From: Silanimonas lenta DSM 16282
Lineage (GTDB): Bacteria; Pseudomonadota; Gammaproteobacteria; Xanthomonadales; Xanthomonadaceae
DNA length: 64,000 bases
Assembly: GCF_000429065.1 (NCBI RefSeq)
Contig: NZ_KE386844.1
Location: 436,930-500,929, forward strand
Direction: 5' to 3'
Shown piece by piece: positions 1 through 9,137 of this stretch (the stretch's first letter is position 1; the number at the start of each line of letters is the position of its first letter). The position numbers and the translations under genes were made by a program. The notes under the pieces were generated by a model. That model was given only the letters and a program-made list of their open reading frames with translations. It searched no databases and had not been told where the DNA came from.

Positions 1-1052
1 AGCGCCGCCGGGCCGGCCAGCGGGCGCAGGGCCAGCGCCGGGTGGGCGCCGAGCGCGGCGAGGCTCGCCCCGGCATCGCCGGAGGCGATCGCCGTGTTCA
101 GGGCCGCGAGCTGGGTGTCGGCGCGGAAGCTGTGGCGCAGCCGCACCAGCGGCGCCCCGGGTCGGGCCTCCAGGGCCTGTACGAGGTCCTGCAGGGCGCT
201 GCCGGGGCCGACCGGGCTCAGCTGCTCGGCATCGCCCACCAGCCAGAGCGGGGTGCTGGCGGGCAGGGCCTCGAGCAGGGCATCGAGCTGGGCGAGGTCC
301 AGCATCGAGGCCTCGTCCACCACCACGAGCTCGGCCTCGATGGGGTCGCGGGCATCGCGGGCGTAGCGGTGGCGGGCGGGCTGGTAGCCGAGCAGGCGGT
401 GCAGGGTGCTGGCCTCCGGCAGGGCGAAGCCGGCCAGCGCCGCGTCCCAAGGGCCACCGGCCAGCGTGGCGGCGAGCCTTGCCCGCCCCTCGCGCATGGC
501 TTCCACCAGGCGCTGCGCGGCCTTGCCGGTGGGGGCCGCCACCCGCACGCGCGGCGGGTGCCCGAGCTGATGCTGCCGGGCCAGCAGCATGCGCAGCACG
601 GTGGTGGTCTTGCCGGTGCCGGGGCCGCCGGTGAGCACGAACAGCCGGGCCTCGCCGCAGCGCCGCACGGCCTCGCGCTGCGCCGTGTCGCGGCCGTCGC
701 CCGGGCCGCCGAACAGGGCCTCCACCGCCTCCGGGGCCAGCGGCCCGGTATCGGGGTCACGGGCGCGGGCGGCCAGGGCGGCGGCCACCCGGGCCTCGGC
801 CTGCCAGTGCCGCCAGAGGTACAGGCGCTGGTCGCCTTCGCGCACGAAGGGGGTGCGCAGCGCGCCCGTGCCCACCCAGCCGGGCGCATCGAGGGCGGCC
901 GGGTCCAGTGCCGGGTCCTCGGCGTGGGCGCGGGTGAGATCGAGGGCGGTATGGCCCTCGGCCTCGGCCGTGGCGAGGGCGGCGGCCCAGCGGGCGAGGG
1001 CGGGGCCGCCGCCATGCGCCTCCACCCAGCGGGCGAGCAGGCGGGCGCTCAT
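1..1052 (-). CDS. recD: Exodeoxyribonuclease V alpha subunit RecD (C-terminal part outside window)
   Basis: RecD is the 5'-3' motor of the RecBCD helicase-nuclease that resects double-strand breaks. About 350 codons are visible, read from the ATG at 1052 leftwards off the window edge. A Walker A motif reads GGPGTGKTTT, followed by a PTGKAAQRL block and a Walker B-like VVVDEASMLD, then a GDAEQL block as in RecD superfamily 1B helicases. The ATG overlaps the recB stop in an ATGA, so the two are translationally coupled. The C-terminal helicase motifs lie outside, so completeness cannot be judged. Confidence 0.93.
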   Translation of the reverse strand, partial: MSARLLARWVEAHGGGPALARWAAALATAEAEGHTALDLTRAHAEDPALDPAALDAPGWVGTGALRTPFVREGDQRLYLWRHWQAEARVAAALAARARDPDTGPLAPEAVEALFGGPGDGRDTAQREAVRRCGEARLFVLTGGPGTGKTTTVLRMLLARQHQLGHPPRVRVAAPTGKAAQRLVEAMREGRARLAATLAGGPWDAALAGFALPEASTLHRLLGYQPARHRYARDARDPIEAELVVVDEASMLDLAQLDALLEALPASTPLWLVGDAEQLSPVGPGSALQDLVQALEARPGAPLVRLRHSFRADTQLAALNTAIASGDAGASLAALGAHPALALRPLAGPAA

Positions 1053-4000
1053 GCCGCGACCTCCGCTTCGCCGGCCAGCAGGGCATCGGCGGTTTCGACG
1101 AGGGCATCGGGGAAGCGCTCGCTCCACACCCCCCAGCCCGGCCCCAGGCCCACGGCGCGCAGGAACAGGTAGACCGGGGCGCCGAGATGCTCGGCGATGC
1201 GGTAGGCCGCGCCCCGGCGCTGGCGCAGCAGGCGGTGCAGGGCCACGGTGTAGAGCAGGGCCTGGAAGCGGTAGTGGTGGTGGTCCATCAGGCGGGAAAG
1301 AGCCTCGGGGTGGCCGCCCTGGGGCAGCTGGTTGCCCTTCCAGTCGAGCACGTGCACGCGGCCGGCATGCTCGAACACGAGGTCGATGGCGCCATCGAGG
1401 CAGCCGTCGATGCGGGCGGGCGTGCCCTCCGGCACCAGCCCGGGCAGGCCGTGGCGCTCGCAGGCGCTGCGCAGGGCCTGCAGCGAGGCGTCGCCAAGGC
1501 GGAGGTGGAAGGCCATTTCGTGCCGTTGCCGCTCGGCCGGCAGAGTGGCCAGCACCAGCGGTTCCGTGTGCCCGGGCAGCCAGAGCGCGGTCTGGCGCAC
1601 CCGGTCGAGCAGGGCGGCCACCCGCGGCGCCAGCTCGGCGAGCGGTGGGCCGCCTTCGCTGCGCACACCATGCTGCTTCAGCGCCGCCAGCACCCGCTCC
1701 GATTGCGGGGCGAAGCATTCGCCGGGGCGGGCGGCCTCCAGCAGTGCGTGCAGGGCATTGCCGAAGCCGGTGCCGCGCACGGCGTCCAGTGCCCGCAGGG
1801 CCGCCTCGGGGGCGGCACGGGACGGGGGATGGGCGGCGTCAGGGGCCAGACCGGCGGCGGCTGTGCCGGGGCCATCGCCGGCGGAATCCGTCTCCAGCGC
1901 CTCCGGGGCATCGTCATTGGCCGCGGGCAGCGCCTCGTCGTCGGCAGCCGCGGCCTCCAGCAGCGGCTCGCCGGCACAGCGCACCAGCCCGGTGAAGCTC
2001 CAGCGTCCGGGCAGGCGGAAGGGCCCGGGGGGCGGCGGGGCCTCGGCCTCGAGGCGCTGGCCGGGCGGGCTGTCGGTGGATTCGGAGGGTGGGGGGGCGG
2101 GTACTGCCGGCGCAGTCGCCACGACGGGGCCTGCGGCGCTGGCCAGTGTGATGCCCGGCGCCGTCGCGGTGCCTGGAGTCTCCTCGGCCTCCGGCCAGCC
2201 CTCGTGCCAGGCGATCTCGGCCGAGGCCCGGCAGGCCGCTTCGAGCCCGCGGTCCAGCAGGCTGTCGAGCGGTGAGCGTGCCGGGTCGGTCTTGGGCTTC
2301 GACGTGCCCGCCCCCCGGGATCGCTTGGCCGGCCGCGTGTTCGGCAGCAGGAACACATGGCAGGCCTGCTTGGCCCGGGTCAGGGCCACGTAGAGCAGGC
2401 GGAAGCGTTCCTCCTGCTGGGCGCCGGCGAGCCGGGTGCGGGCCGCTTTCTCGAACAGGGCTTCACGCTCCCCGGCCGTATCGGCGGTGTCGAGCGGGAT
2501 GCCCTTCTCCGATGACCGTGCCTCCGCGCCCCAGAGCGTGGGCAGCAGCACCACCGGGAACTCCAGGCCCTTGCTGGCATGCAGGGTCATCAGCCGCACC
2601 CGCCGCTGGTCGCTCTCCAGCCGTAGGCGGCGCTCGCCGCGGCCTGCGTCTTCGCCCTCGTCCGCTTCCTCGCCTTCGCCCAGGCGCTGCGCGCGCAGCC
2701 AGTCGAGCAGAGCGCCGGGGGAATGCCCCTCGGCCTCGCGAGCGGCCAGCAGTTCGCCCAGATGGCGCAGGTCGGTGGCGAGGCGCTCGTCGTCACTGCC
2801 GCGGCGGCGGCGGGCCTGCTCCAGCAGGGCGAACACCACGGCGAGCACGCCCTCGCGCCGCCAGCGCTCGCGCCAGTCGAGCAGGCGCTCACGCCAGGGC
2901 TCCAGCCCGCCGGCGGCTTCCAGCGCCGGCAGTTGTCGCGGACCGAGGCCGAGGCTTTCGCTGAGCAGGGCGGCGCGCAGGGCGCCCACGTCCTGCGGGT
3001 GCAGCACGGCATGCAGCACCAGCAGCAGGTCGCGCGCGGCCTCGCTCTCGAACACCTGCAGCCGCGATTGCGCGGCGCAGGGAATGCCGCGGCGCTGCAG
3101 CAGGCGGCGAAGATCGTCGATCTCGGTGTTGGTGCGCAGCAGCACGGCAAGATCGCCGGGGGCGAGCGGGCGGCCGTGGGCGCCCAGGCGGTAGCGCCCC
3201 GGGGTCAGCAGCCGGGCCACCAGCTCGGCGCAGGCCGCGAGGGCCCGGGGCCGCGCGGCGGCATTCGGCAGGGCCTCCGTCAAGGCGTGCACCTGCAGCG
3301 GCGAGGCCACCGGGCGCCCCCACTCGTGCAGGCGCTCGGCCTCGGCGCCGCCGCCGGCCTGCACCGGCCGGTAGCGGATGTCGTGCCCGGGATCGGCGGA
3401 GAGCACCGCCCGCGGCCCCTCGAAGAAGGCATTGCAGGCAGCCACGTAGGCGGTGCTGGAGCGCCGGTTGGTGTCCAGCGTGAGCCGATGCCCGGCGCCG
3501 CGTGCGGCGCGCAGGTAGGTGCCGATATCGCCACCGCGGAAGCTGTAGATGGCCTGCTTCGGGTCTCCCACCATCACCAAGAGGCCGCGCGGCGTTCCGG
3601 CTGCGTCGCGGAACCAGCGGTCGAGCAGGGCGTATTGGCTGCCGTCGGTGTCCTGGAATTCGTCCACCAGGGCCACCGGCCAGCGGGCGGCCAGGGCGTC
3701 GGGCAGGGGCGAGCCGGGCGCCACCACCTGGGCCTTTGCCAGTTCGATCAGGGCGTCGAAGCTGAGCTCGTTGGCCTGCCGGGCGCGCTGCTCGCGCCAG
3801 CGCCGCAACTCGGGGGCCCAGGCGGCCCAGAAGCGGCGTTCGCTCGACTGGGCGCGGGCGAATTCGGGGGCGATGGCGGCCAGGGCGGCGCGGAAGGCCG
3901 GGTCCTCGAGCACGGCGCGGGCGGGGTCGAGCACCCAACTATTGATACTGGCCTCGGCGAGGTTCCCGACGCTTTCGGGCAGGGGGCCTTCGCCCTCGAG

Positions 4001-4771
4001 AAAGGCGAGCAGCGCAGAGGCTTCCTTCAGGAAAACGGAGCGTCCGTCCTTGTAATGCTGCCTGTTTGCCAGCACCCGCAACGGCTCGCGCAGCCCCGCG
4101 TCGAAGCGCGCCCGCAGTGTGGCTTCGTCGAGCGGCGGGCTGACCCGCGCCCCCGGTTGCAGCAGGCTGCCGACTCGGCCCACGAGTATTCCGAAGCGCT
4201 CGAGCCCCTCGGGCAGGCAGGCGGCTTCGGGCCCGCTGCCCGGGGGGGTCAAGCCGGCGCCGAGGTGGCGCAAGAGATCGCGGGCCAGGGCCTCGCGCAG
4301 GTCCTCGCCCTCGGTGAGGCGCGGGGTGGCGAAGCCAAGCCCGCTCTCCATCGGCTGCTCGCGCAGCAGGCGGTAGCACAGGCCGTGCAGGGTGCCGATG
4401 GGGGCCCGATCGAGCCGGGCCAGCGCGGTGAGCAGGTGCAGGCCATCGCGTTCCCGCTGGCCCGGCGCCGCCCAGCGCTCGAGAAGCCAGGCCCCCACCG
4501 GGTCCGTGGCGTCCGCCGCCCCGTGGCGCGACCACTCGAGGGCCTGGGTCAGCCGCGCGCGCAGGCGCTCGCCGAGTTCCTGCGCGGCGGCGTCGGTGAA
4601 GGTGGCCACGGCGATGCGCTCCGGCAGCAGGCGCTGGCCCGCGTGCTCGCCCTCCAGCAGCAGGCGCAGGTAGAGCGCGGCCAGGGTCCAGGTCTTGCCG
4701 GTGCCGGCGCTGGCTTCCACCAGCACCCGACCCGCGAGGGGCAGACCGCGCCAGTCCGTTACCGGGCTCAT
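1049..4771 (-). CDS. recB: Exodeoxyribonuclease V beta subunit RecB
   Basis: RecB is the 3'-5' helicase and the only nuclease of RecBCD. The protein is about 1,240 aa. Near the N-terminus is a UvrD-type Walker A (EASAGTGKTWT), and the late helicase motif reads LLYVALTRAK. A proline/alanine-rich linker of roughly 60 residues separates the helicase from the C-terminal nuclease domain. That domain shows an FGNALHALLE histidine, the acidic residue of GAIDLVFEHAG and the D-x-K pair in LDWKGN, where E. coli has DYKSN. The ATG at 4771 was chosen because it overlaps the recC stop (ATGA) and puts the Walker A near residue 20, as in the family; the frame stays open 26 codons further upstream inside recC. 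Confidence 0.95.
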   Translation of the reverse strand: MSPVTDWRGLPLAGRVLVEASAGTGKTWTLAALYLRLLLEGEHAGQRLLPERIAVATFTDAAAQELGERLRARLTQALEWSRHGAADATDPVGAWLLERWAAPGQRERDGLHLLTALARLDRAPIGTLHGLCYRLLREQPMESGLGFATPRLTEGEDLREALARDLLRHLGAGLTPPGSGPEAACLPEGLERFGILVGRVGSLLQPGARVSPPLDEATLRARFDAGLREPLRVLANRQHYKDGRSVFLKEASALLAFLEGEGPLPESVGNLAEASINSWVLDPARAVLEDPAFRAALAAIAPEFARAQSSERRFWAAWAPELRRWREQRARQANELSFDALIELAKAQVVAPGSPLPDALAARWPVALVDEFQDTDGSQYALLDRWFRDAAGTPRGLLVMVGDPKQAIYSFRGGDIGTYLRAARGAGHRLTLDTNRRSSTAYVAACNAFFEGPRAVLSADPGHDIRYRPVQAGGGAEAERLHEWGRPVASPLQVHALTEALPNAAARPRALAACAELVARLLTPGRYRLGAHGRPLAPGDLAVLLRTNTEIDDLRRLLQRRGIPCAAQSRLQVFESEAARDLLLVLHAVLHPQDVGALRAALLSESLGLGPRQLPALEAAGGLEPWRERLLDWRERWRREGVLAVVFALLEQARRRRGSDDERLATDLRHLGELLAAREAEGHSPGALLDWLRAQRLGEGEEADEGEDAGRGERRLRLESDQRRVRLMTLHASKGLEFPVVLLPTLWGAEARSSEKGIPLDTADTAGEREALFEKAARTRLAGAQQEERFRLLYVALTRAKQACHVFLLPNTRPAKRSRGAGTSKPKTDPARSPLDSLLDRGLEAACRASAEIAWHEGWPEAEETPGTATAPGITLASAAGPVVATAPAVPAPPPSESTDSPPGQRLEAEAPPPPGPFRLPGRWSFTGLVRCAGEPLLEAAAADDEALPAANDDAPEALETDSAGDGPGTAAAGLAPDAAHPPSRAAPEAALRALDAVRGTGFGNALHALLEAARPGECFAPQSERVLAALKQHGVRSEGGPPLAELAPRVAALLDRVRQTALWLPGHTEPLVLATLPAERQRHEMAFHLRLGDASLQALRSACERHGLPGLVPEGTPARIDGCLDGAIDLVFEHAGRVHVLDWKGNQLPQGGHPEALSRLMDHHHYRFQALLYTVALHRLLRQRRGAAYRIAEHLGAPVYLFLRAVGLGPGWGVWSERFPDALVETADALLAGEAEVAA

Positions 4772-7700
4772 GCCGCGTCTCCCGTGCGCCCGGCCTTCGG
4801 CGGGCGCGGGTGGGGGGGAAGCCGCTCGTAGCCGATCAGGGCCTGCCACAGCGCCTGCAGGCGCTGGGCATCCGTGGCGAAGCGTTCCACCTCGCCATCG
4901 CCCGGCACGAAGCGCCAGGCCCGGCCCCAGAGCGCGGCATAGCCCGGGGCGCGGTCGCGCTCGCCGCGCTGGTGCGGTGGGCTGCCGGCCCAGGCCTCGG
5001 CCACCCCCTCGGGGCCGTGGTCGCCTATCCAGGCCGCCGTCCAGCTGGTGTCCGGGGCATAGCGGCGTTCGCCACGCAGCACGCCCTCGCGGAAATCGAT
5101 CAGGGCCTCGAGGAAGGCGGCATCGCGGGCGGGGTCCGGAGGCAGCGAGGCGAGCACGGCGCCGGCCTCATGCACGCCGTCCTTGCCGAGCAGGGCAAGC
5201 CCCGGGGGCGGGTGGCCGGCGAGCCGCAGCGCGGCGCCGGCGATGGCCAGCGGCAGCAGGGCACGGAAGCCGAGGGACTTGCGCTCGCGCCCGTGGACCT
5301 CGATGAGCCAGGGGCGGCCCGAGGCCTCATGCCGCAGCAGAAGCCGGCCCTCCAGCACCCGGCCACCGGACAGCGGAACCCGCAGGGCGAGCGGCTGCGG
5401 CGGCGAGAGCGGACCCTCGGGGGCGGGCTCGCTGGCGCGCAGCGCCCCCAGCAGGAAGGTCGCTTGGTTCCATTCGATGGCGAAGCGGCGTTCGCCCAGC
5501 GCGCCCGGGGGCAGCCGGCCGCCAAGCTGCAGGGTCTCGCGCAGCGCGTCGGGCACCGTCTCGGTCCCGGCCTCGAGCGCGGCAAAGAACAGGTCCCGGG
5601 CAAAGCCTTCGCGGTGATCCGCATCGGGCGCCAGCGGCTCGTCCTCGTCCAGGCGATCGTCCTCCAGGGCCGCGAGCCGCAGCCCGAGTTCGCTGCGCAG
5701 CACCTGTTTCGCCGGGTCGCGGAAGAACTCGATGAGCGCCCCGAGGCTCGGCAGGGGGCGGTCTTCCTTGATGGCGGGCGGTGTGCTGCCGGGCGCCGCC
5801 TGCTCGCGGACCGCCACGCTGCACACCGCGGCTTCGGCGGGCGTGATCTCTGGTACCGAACGCGGCAGCGGGGCGGGGGGCTGCAGCGGGGCCTGCCATG
5901 TCCAGGGCCAGCCTGCGGCGGGGCAGACCGTGCCCGCGGGCGGCACGAAGCGCGCCAGGGCTTCCAGCAGCTCGGCCAGCGGGGCGGCGGGATTGCGCGG
6001 CCGGCCATCGTCGGCGCCAAGGCCGAGGAAGCTCAAGTGCAGGCGGTCGCGGGCGGCCATCAGGGTTTCCAAGAAGAGGTAGCGATCATCGCTGGCGAGG
6101 TCGCGGTCGCCGGGGCGCGGGTGGCGGGCGCGCAAGTCGAGGCCGTCGTCCGCCGTCGGGCGCGGCAGCTGGCCCTCGTCGAGGCCGAGCACGGCGATGA
6201 CGCGGAAGGGGATGGCGCGCTGCGGCACCATGCCGCAGAAGGTGATGCCGCCGGCGAGGAAGCGCTGGCGTTCCGGCACCGCCTCGAGCTTCGCCGCCAG
6301 CGCAGCGCGCACCGCCGCCCAGGGCAGCGGTGCCTCCTGCCGGGCCTCGCGCCATTCCTCGGCCAGGGCTGCCACCTGCGCCCGTGCGCCGGTGATCGCC
6401 TCGCGGCTCGCCTCATCGCCCGGCGGTGCCTGGAACAGGCCGTCGATGCGTTCCAGCAGCCGGGCTTCCCAGTCCTCGGGTGGCAGGCGCAGCGTTCCGA
6501 GCGCCGACCAGGCGCGGAGCTCTTCGAGCAAGGCCTGCAGACGTTCGAGCCGTTCGGCGATGCCGCCGTCGATGCCCTCGCCGGGCAGTACGCGCTGGCC
6601 GTCCGGCAGGGTGAGCGGTTCGGGATCGCGCTCGCCGAAGACCAGGCCGGCCACGGCGCGGTCCAGGCCCCAGGCGAAGGTGTGGGCGGGCGTCGCAGGC
6701 GCGCCGTTGCGGGCGCGGTCCTCGGCATCCAGGCCCCAGGCCACGCGCAGCCGGGCGAGGGCATGGCGCAGGCTGCCCTCGTCCTCGCCATCGAGGCCGA
6801 AGCGCCGGGCCACCGGCGGCAGGGCCAGGAGGTCGAGCACGCCCTGGGCACTGAGCCGCGTGCCGGGCAGGGCGAGTGCCGTGAGCAGGGCGCGGTAGAC
6901 CGGGTGCAGGGCGGCCAGCGGCACGTCGGCCGCATGCCAGGGCCAGGGCCCGTCGCCGCGCCCCGGCTCGCCGAACACCGCCGGCAGCAGGGCGCGGTAG
7001 CGTTCCGGGTTGGGCGAGAGCACGCCGACCTCGGAAGGCTGCAGGTCGGGCAGCTCGCGGAAGGCATGGGCGAGCGCGGCGCGCAGCATCTCCAGCTCGC
7101 GCAGCGGGCTGGCGCAGCGCAGCACGCGCAGGCTGGCGTCATGAGCGAGCGCGGCAAGGCCCTCGGCATCCATCCGCATCGCTTCCGGGGCATTGCCGCG
7201 CAGGCTGCGCTGCACCCGGTCGAGCAGGTGCCGCGGCGGCGAGGCCTCCTCGGCATCGGCGCCATGGCGCTCGTCCAGCGCCAGCTCGCCGTCTTCCAGC
7301 GCCAGCAGGAAGTGCTGGCCGAGCCGGCCCCAGGCGGCGAGCAGGGGATGGTCGAGGGCGAGGAAGTGCGATTCGCCCAGGTCTTCGGCCTGCATGGCCT
7401 GGCGCAGTGCGCGGCGGTCGGTGCCGAGGCCCAGCCAGTGCACCCGGCAGGGATCGGCCACGTGGAACACCACCGGGCGCCAGCGCGAGAGTGCCCGCAG
7501 CACCGCCAGTTCCGGGGGCGGCAGGTGGGCGAGCCCGAACACATGCAGCGGGTCGCGGGCCAGGCCCGGCGGGCACTCCCGGGCCTCGGCCAGATGCTGC
7601 GCGAGGCGCCGGAGCCGCTCGCCGCGGTGCGGGCCGAAGGCCGCGGACTGGGCGGCGAGGCCGCGCCAGGCCTCGGCCAGCAGGGCATCGTCGGCCACCG

Positions 7701-8187
7701 CCGGCCGACCGCGCTCCCAGGCCGCGAGCCAGTCCTGGCGGTAGAGCATCAGCGGTGCCAGCACCTCGGCGAGCCGCTCGGCGAGGGCGAAGGCCTGCCG
7801 CCCATCGTCGCCCTCCAGCAGGGCCTGTACCCGGGCATCGGCGAGCGTGGGCAGCAGCGAAAACAGGCGCCAGCGCAGGCGCTCGCGCTGCCAGCCAGGC
7901 AGGGGGTCGGTGCCGAGGCACTGCCGGGCCAGGGCCTCCAGCCAGGGGCTGGGCAGGGCGAGCTCGAGGTTGGCGACGATGCCCTGCGGGCCGCGCTTCT
8001 GGCCCAGCTGCTGGCGCAGCCAGGGCCGCAGGCCGGGATGGCCCACCAGCACCGTCTGCGGGGCCAGCAGGCCCTCGGGCCGGAGGTGCTGCAGCAGGGC
8101 CTCGAGCGGGTCGACCAGGGCCTCCAGCCGGCTGGCGCGGAACAGCCAGAGGCCGCGGTCGGGGTCGATCATCCAGTCCTTGCGCAT
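4768..8187 (-). CDS. recC: Exodeoxyribonuclease V gamma subunit RecC
   Basis: RecC is the Chi-scanning scaffold subunit of RecBCD. The 1,139 aa length fits the family, as do a degenerate helicase fold without a Walker A (N-terminal start ending GLWLFRASRLEAL, later FCGMVPQRAIPFRVIAVLGLDEG) and the first position in a recC-recB-recD operon. An alternative ATG at residue 6 (8172) has an AAGGA 4 nt upstream, whereas the ATG at 8187 has an AAGGA about 12 nt upstream, so the true start may be the inner one. Assignment rests on size, context and partial motif similarity; sequence conservation in RecC is low even between close genera. Confidence 0.93.
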   Translation of the reverse strand: MRKDWMIDPDRGLWLFRASRLEALVDPLEALLQHLRPEGLLAPQTVLVGHPGLRPWLRQQLGQKRGPQGIVANLELALPSPWLEALARQCLGTDPLPGWQRERLRWRLFSLLPTLADARVQALLEGDDGRQAFALAERLAEVLAPLMLYRQDWLAAWERGRPAVADDALLAEAWRGLAAQSAAFGPHRGERLRRLAQHLAEARECPPGLARDPLHVFGLAHLPPPELAVLRALSRWRPVVFHVADPCRVHWLGLGTDRRALRQAMQAEDLGESHFLALDHPLLAAWGRLGQHFLLALEDGELALDERHGADAEEASPPRHLLDRVQRSLRGNAPEAMRMDAEGLAALAHDASLRVLRCASPLRELEMLRAALAHAFRELPDLQPSEVGVLSPNPERYRALLPAVFGEPGRGDGPWPWHAADVPLAALHPVYRALLTALALPGTRLSAQGVLDLLALPPVARRFGLDGEDEGSLRHALARLRVAWGLDAEDRARNGAPATPAHTFAWGLDRAVAGLVFGERDPEPLTLPDGQRVLPGEGIDGGIAERLERLQALLEELRAWSALGTLRLPPEDWEARLLERIDGLFQAPPGDEASREAITGARAQVAALAEEWREARQEAPLPWAAVRAALAAKLEAVPERQRFLAGGITFCGMVPQRAIPFRVIAVLGLDEGQLPRPTADDGLDLRARHPRPGDRDLASDDRYLFLETLMAARDRLHLSFLGLGADDGRPRNPAAPLAELLEALARFVPPAGTVCPAAGWPWTWQAPLQPPAPLPRSVPEITPAEAAVCSVAVREQAAPGSTPPAIKEDRPLPSLGALIEFFRDPAKQVLRSELGLRLAALEDDRLDEDEPLAPDADHREGFARDLFFAALEAGTETVPDALRETLQLGGRLPPGALGERRFAIEWNQATFLLGALRASEPAPEGPLSPPQPLALRVPLSGGRVLEGRLLLRHEASGRPWLIEVHGRERKSLGFRALLPLAIAGAALRLAGHPPPGLALLGKDGVHEAGAVLASLPPDPARDAAFLEALIDFREGVLRGERRYAPDTSWTAAWIGDHGPEGVAEAWAGSPPHQRGERDRAPGYAALWGRAWRFVPGDGEVERFATDAQRLQALWQALIGYERLPPHPRPPKAGRTGDAA

Positions 8188-8286
8188 GCGCGGGCGGGGT
8201 CCTTGCGGTGGGCGCGGGCATCCTCCCGCGCCGGTGTCTCAGGACCGGAGACTCTAGCGCGCCCCTGAGGATGACGGGCGGCGGTG

Positions 8287-8315
8287 GGCGCGGCCCCGCA
8301 AGGATGGGCCGCGCC
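8287..8315 (-). terminator. GC-rich hairpin between the 8.4 kb gene and recC
   Basis: A perfect 10-bp inverted repeat (8287-8296 with 8306-8315, 9-nt loop) lies downstream of the small minus-strand gene and upstream of recC. No T-tract follows on either strand, so it is a weak intrinsic terminator or a Rho-type pause at best. Confidence 0.4.
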
Positions 8316-8361
8316 TGCGACGCTTCAGCCGAAGATCAGGGGGGCTTTATGCCTCGGCTGC

Positions 8362-8601
8362 TTAGGTCTGCGTGCGCGAACGCAGCCAGGCCACGGCCTC
8401 GTCGCGCAGGCCGAGCAGCTGCGCTGCCATGAACACCGACTGCACGCCCCCCGCCGAATGCAGCCAGGCATCGCGCTCGTTCCAGACGGTGCGGGCCCAG
8501 CCCATCGGGTCGCGCCCGGTGCGCGGCGGCAGCGCGGCCTCGGCCGCGGTGTCGGCCGGGGATTCCGGGAAGCGCTTGCCTGGGGCGGGAGCGGGGGACA
8601 T
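8362..8601 (-). CDS. Small hypothetical protein
   Basis: A 79-aa reading frame with no recognised function. The N-terminal half is proline/alanine rich. The C-terminal half has the composition of a short folded helical protein: GWARTVWNERDAWLHSAGG, then a hydrophobic helix SVFMAAQLLGL and a basic end. The ATG at 8601 has a GAGG about 8 nt upstream; the frame is open further upstream to 8679, but the added residues look non-coding. No signal peptide is seen. It stands alone between the divergent ykgJ-type gene and recC. It is kept because the minus frame gives a sensible tryptophan-rich sequence and the gap has no other occupant. Confidence 0.55.
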   Translation of the reverse strand: MSPAPAPGKRFPESPADTAAEAALPPRTGRDPMGWARTVWNERDAWLHSAGGVQSVFMAAQLLGLRDEAVAWLRSRTQT

Positions 8602-8708
8602 GCCCTGAGCCTCGGGGATTCCCGGTCGCCCTGCAGTCAGCCAAGCCCTCCGTCTGGCGTAGGAAAATACTGAGCCCATTTCGCCCGTTTGCCTGTCCCG
8701 TCGCTTCC

Positions 8709-9137
8709 GTGCATCCCTGCCTTGCCTGCGGTGCCTGCTGCGCCGCGTTCCGGGTGGCCTTCCACTGGAGCCTTGCCGCCCCTTACCACCCTGAGGGCCC
8801 GGACGAAGCCCTCACCGTGCGCGTGCGGCCCTTCGAACTGGCGATGCGCGGCACCGAGGGCGGCAGCGCGCCGCGCTGCATCGGCCTGCAGGGCGAGGTG
8901 GGGCGGCGGGTGGCCTGCCGCCTGTACGAGCGCCGGCCGCCGCCCTGCCGCGAGCTCATGCCGTCCTGGGAGGATGGCCGGCCCAGCCCGCAGTGCGATC
9001 GTGCCCGGGCCCGCCATGGGCTGCCGCCACTGCGTCCCGCAGACTTCACCCCGGCGCCGCCCGGGGAGCACACTCCGCCCTGGGCGGGTGAGACCGGGGG
9101 CGGGGCGGCGGATGGCGGACGCGCAGGGCTCGGGTGA
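8709..9137 (+). CDS. YkgJ-family cysteine cluster protein
   Basis: A 142-aa protein beginning with a C-x2-C-x2-CC cluster (PCLACGACC), followed by further cysteines in a PRCIGL segment and in a CRLYERRPPPC segment. This is the pattern of the YkgJ/UPF0153 family, thought to bind zinc or an iron-sulfur cluster. Family function is unsettled. The C-terminus is glycine-rich and overlaps the start of the phospholipase gene by 26 bp, so the two are probably co-transcribed. The start follows the first cysteine motif closely; the upstream GTCGCTTCC gives no strong ribosome binding site. Confidence 0.85.
   Translation: MHPCLACGACCAAFRVAFHWSLAAPYHPEGPDEALTVRVRPFELAMRGTEGGSAPRCIGLQGEVGRRVACRLYERRPPPCRELMPSWEDGRPSPQCDRARARHGLPPLRPADFTPAPPGEHTPPWAGETGGGAADGGRAGLG

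Noticed and set aside
4810..8268. A 1,152-codon antisense frame over recC
   Set aside because: Same GC-driven artefact; recC has operon context and overlaps, and the antisense product shows no motif.
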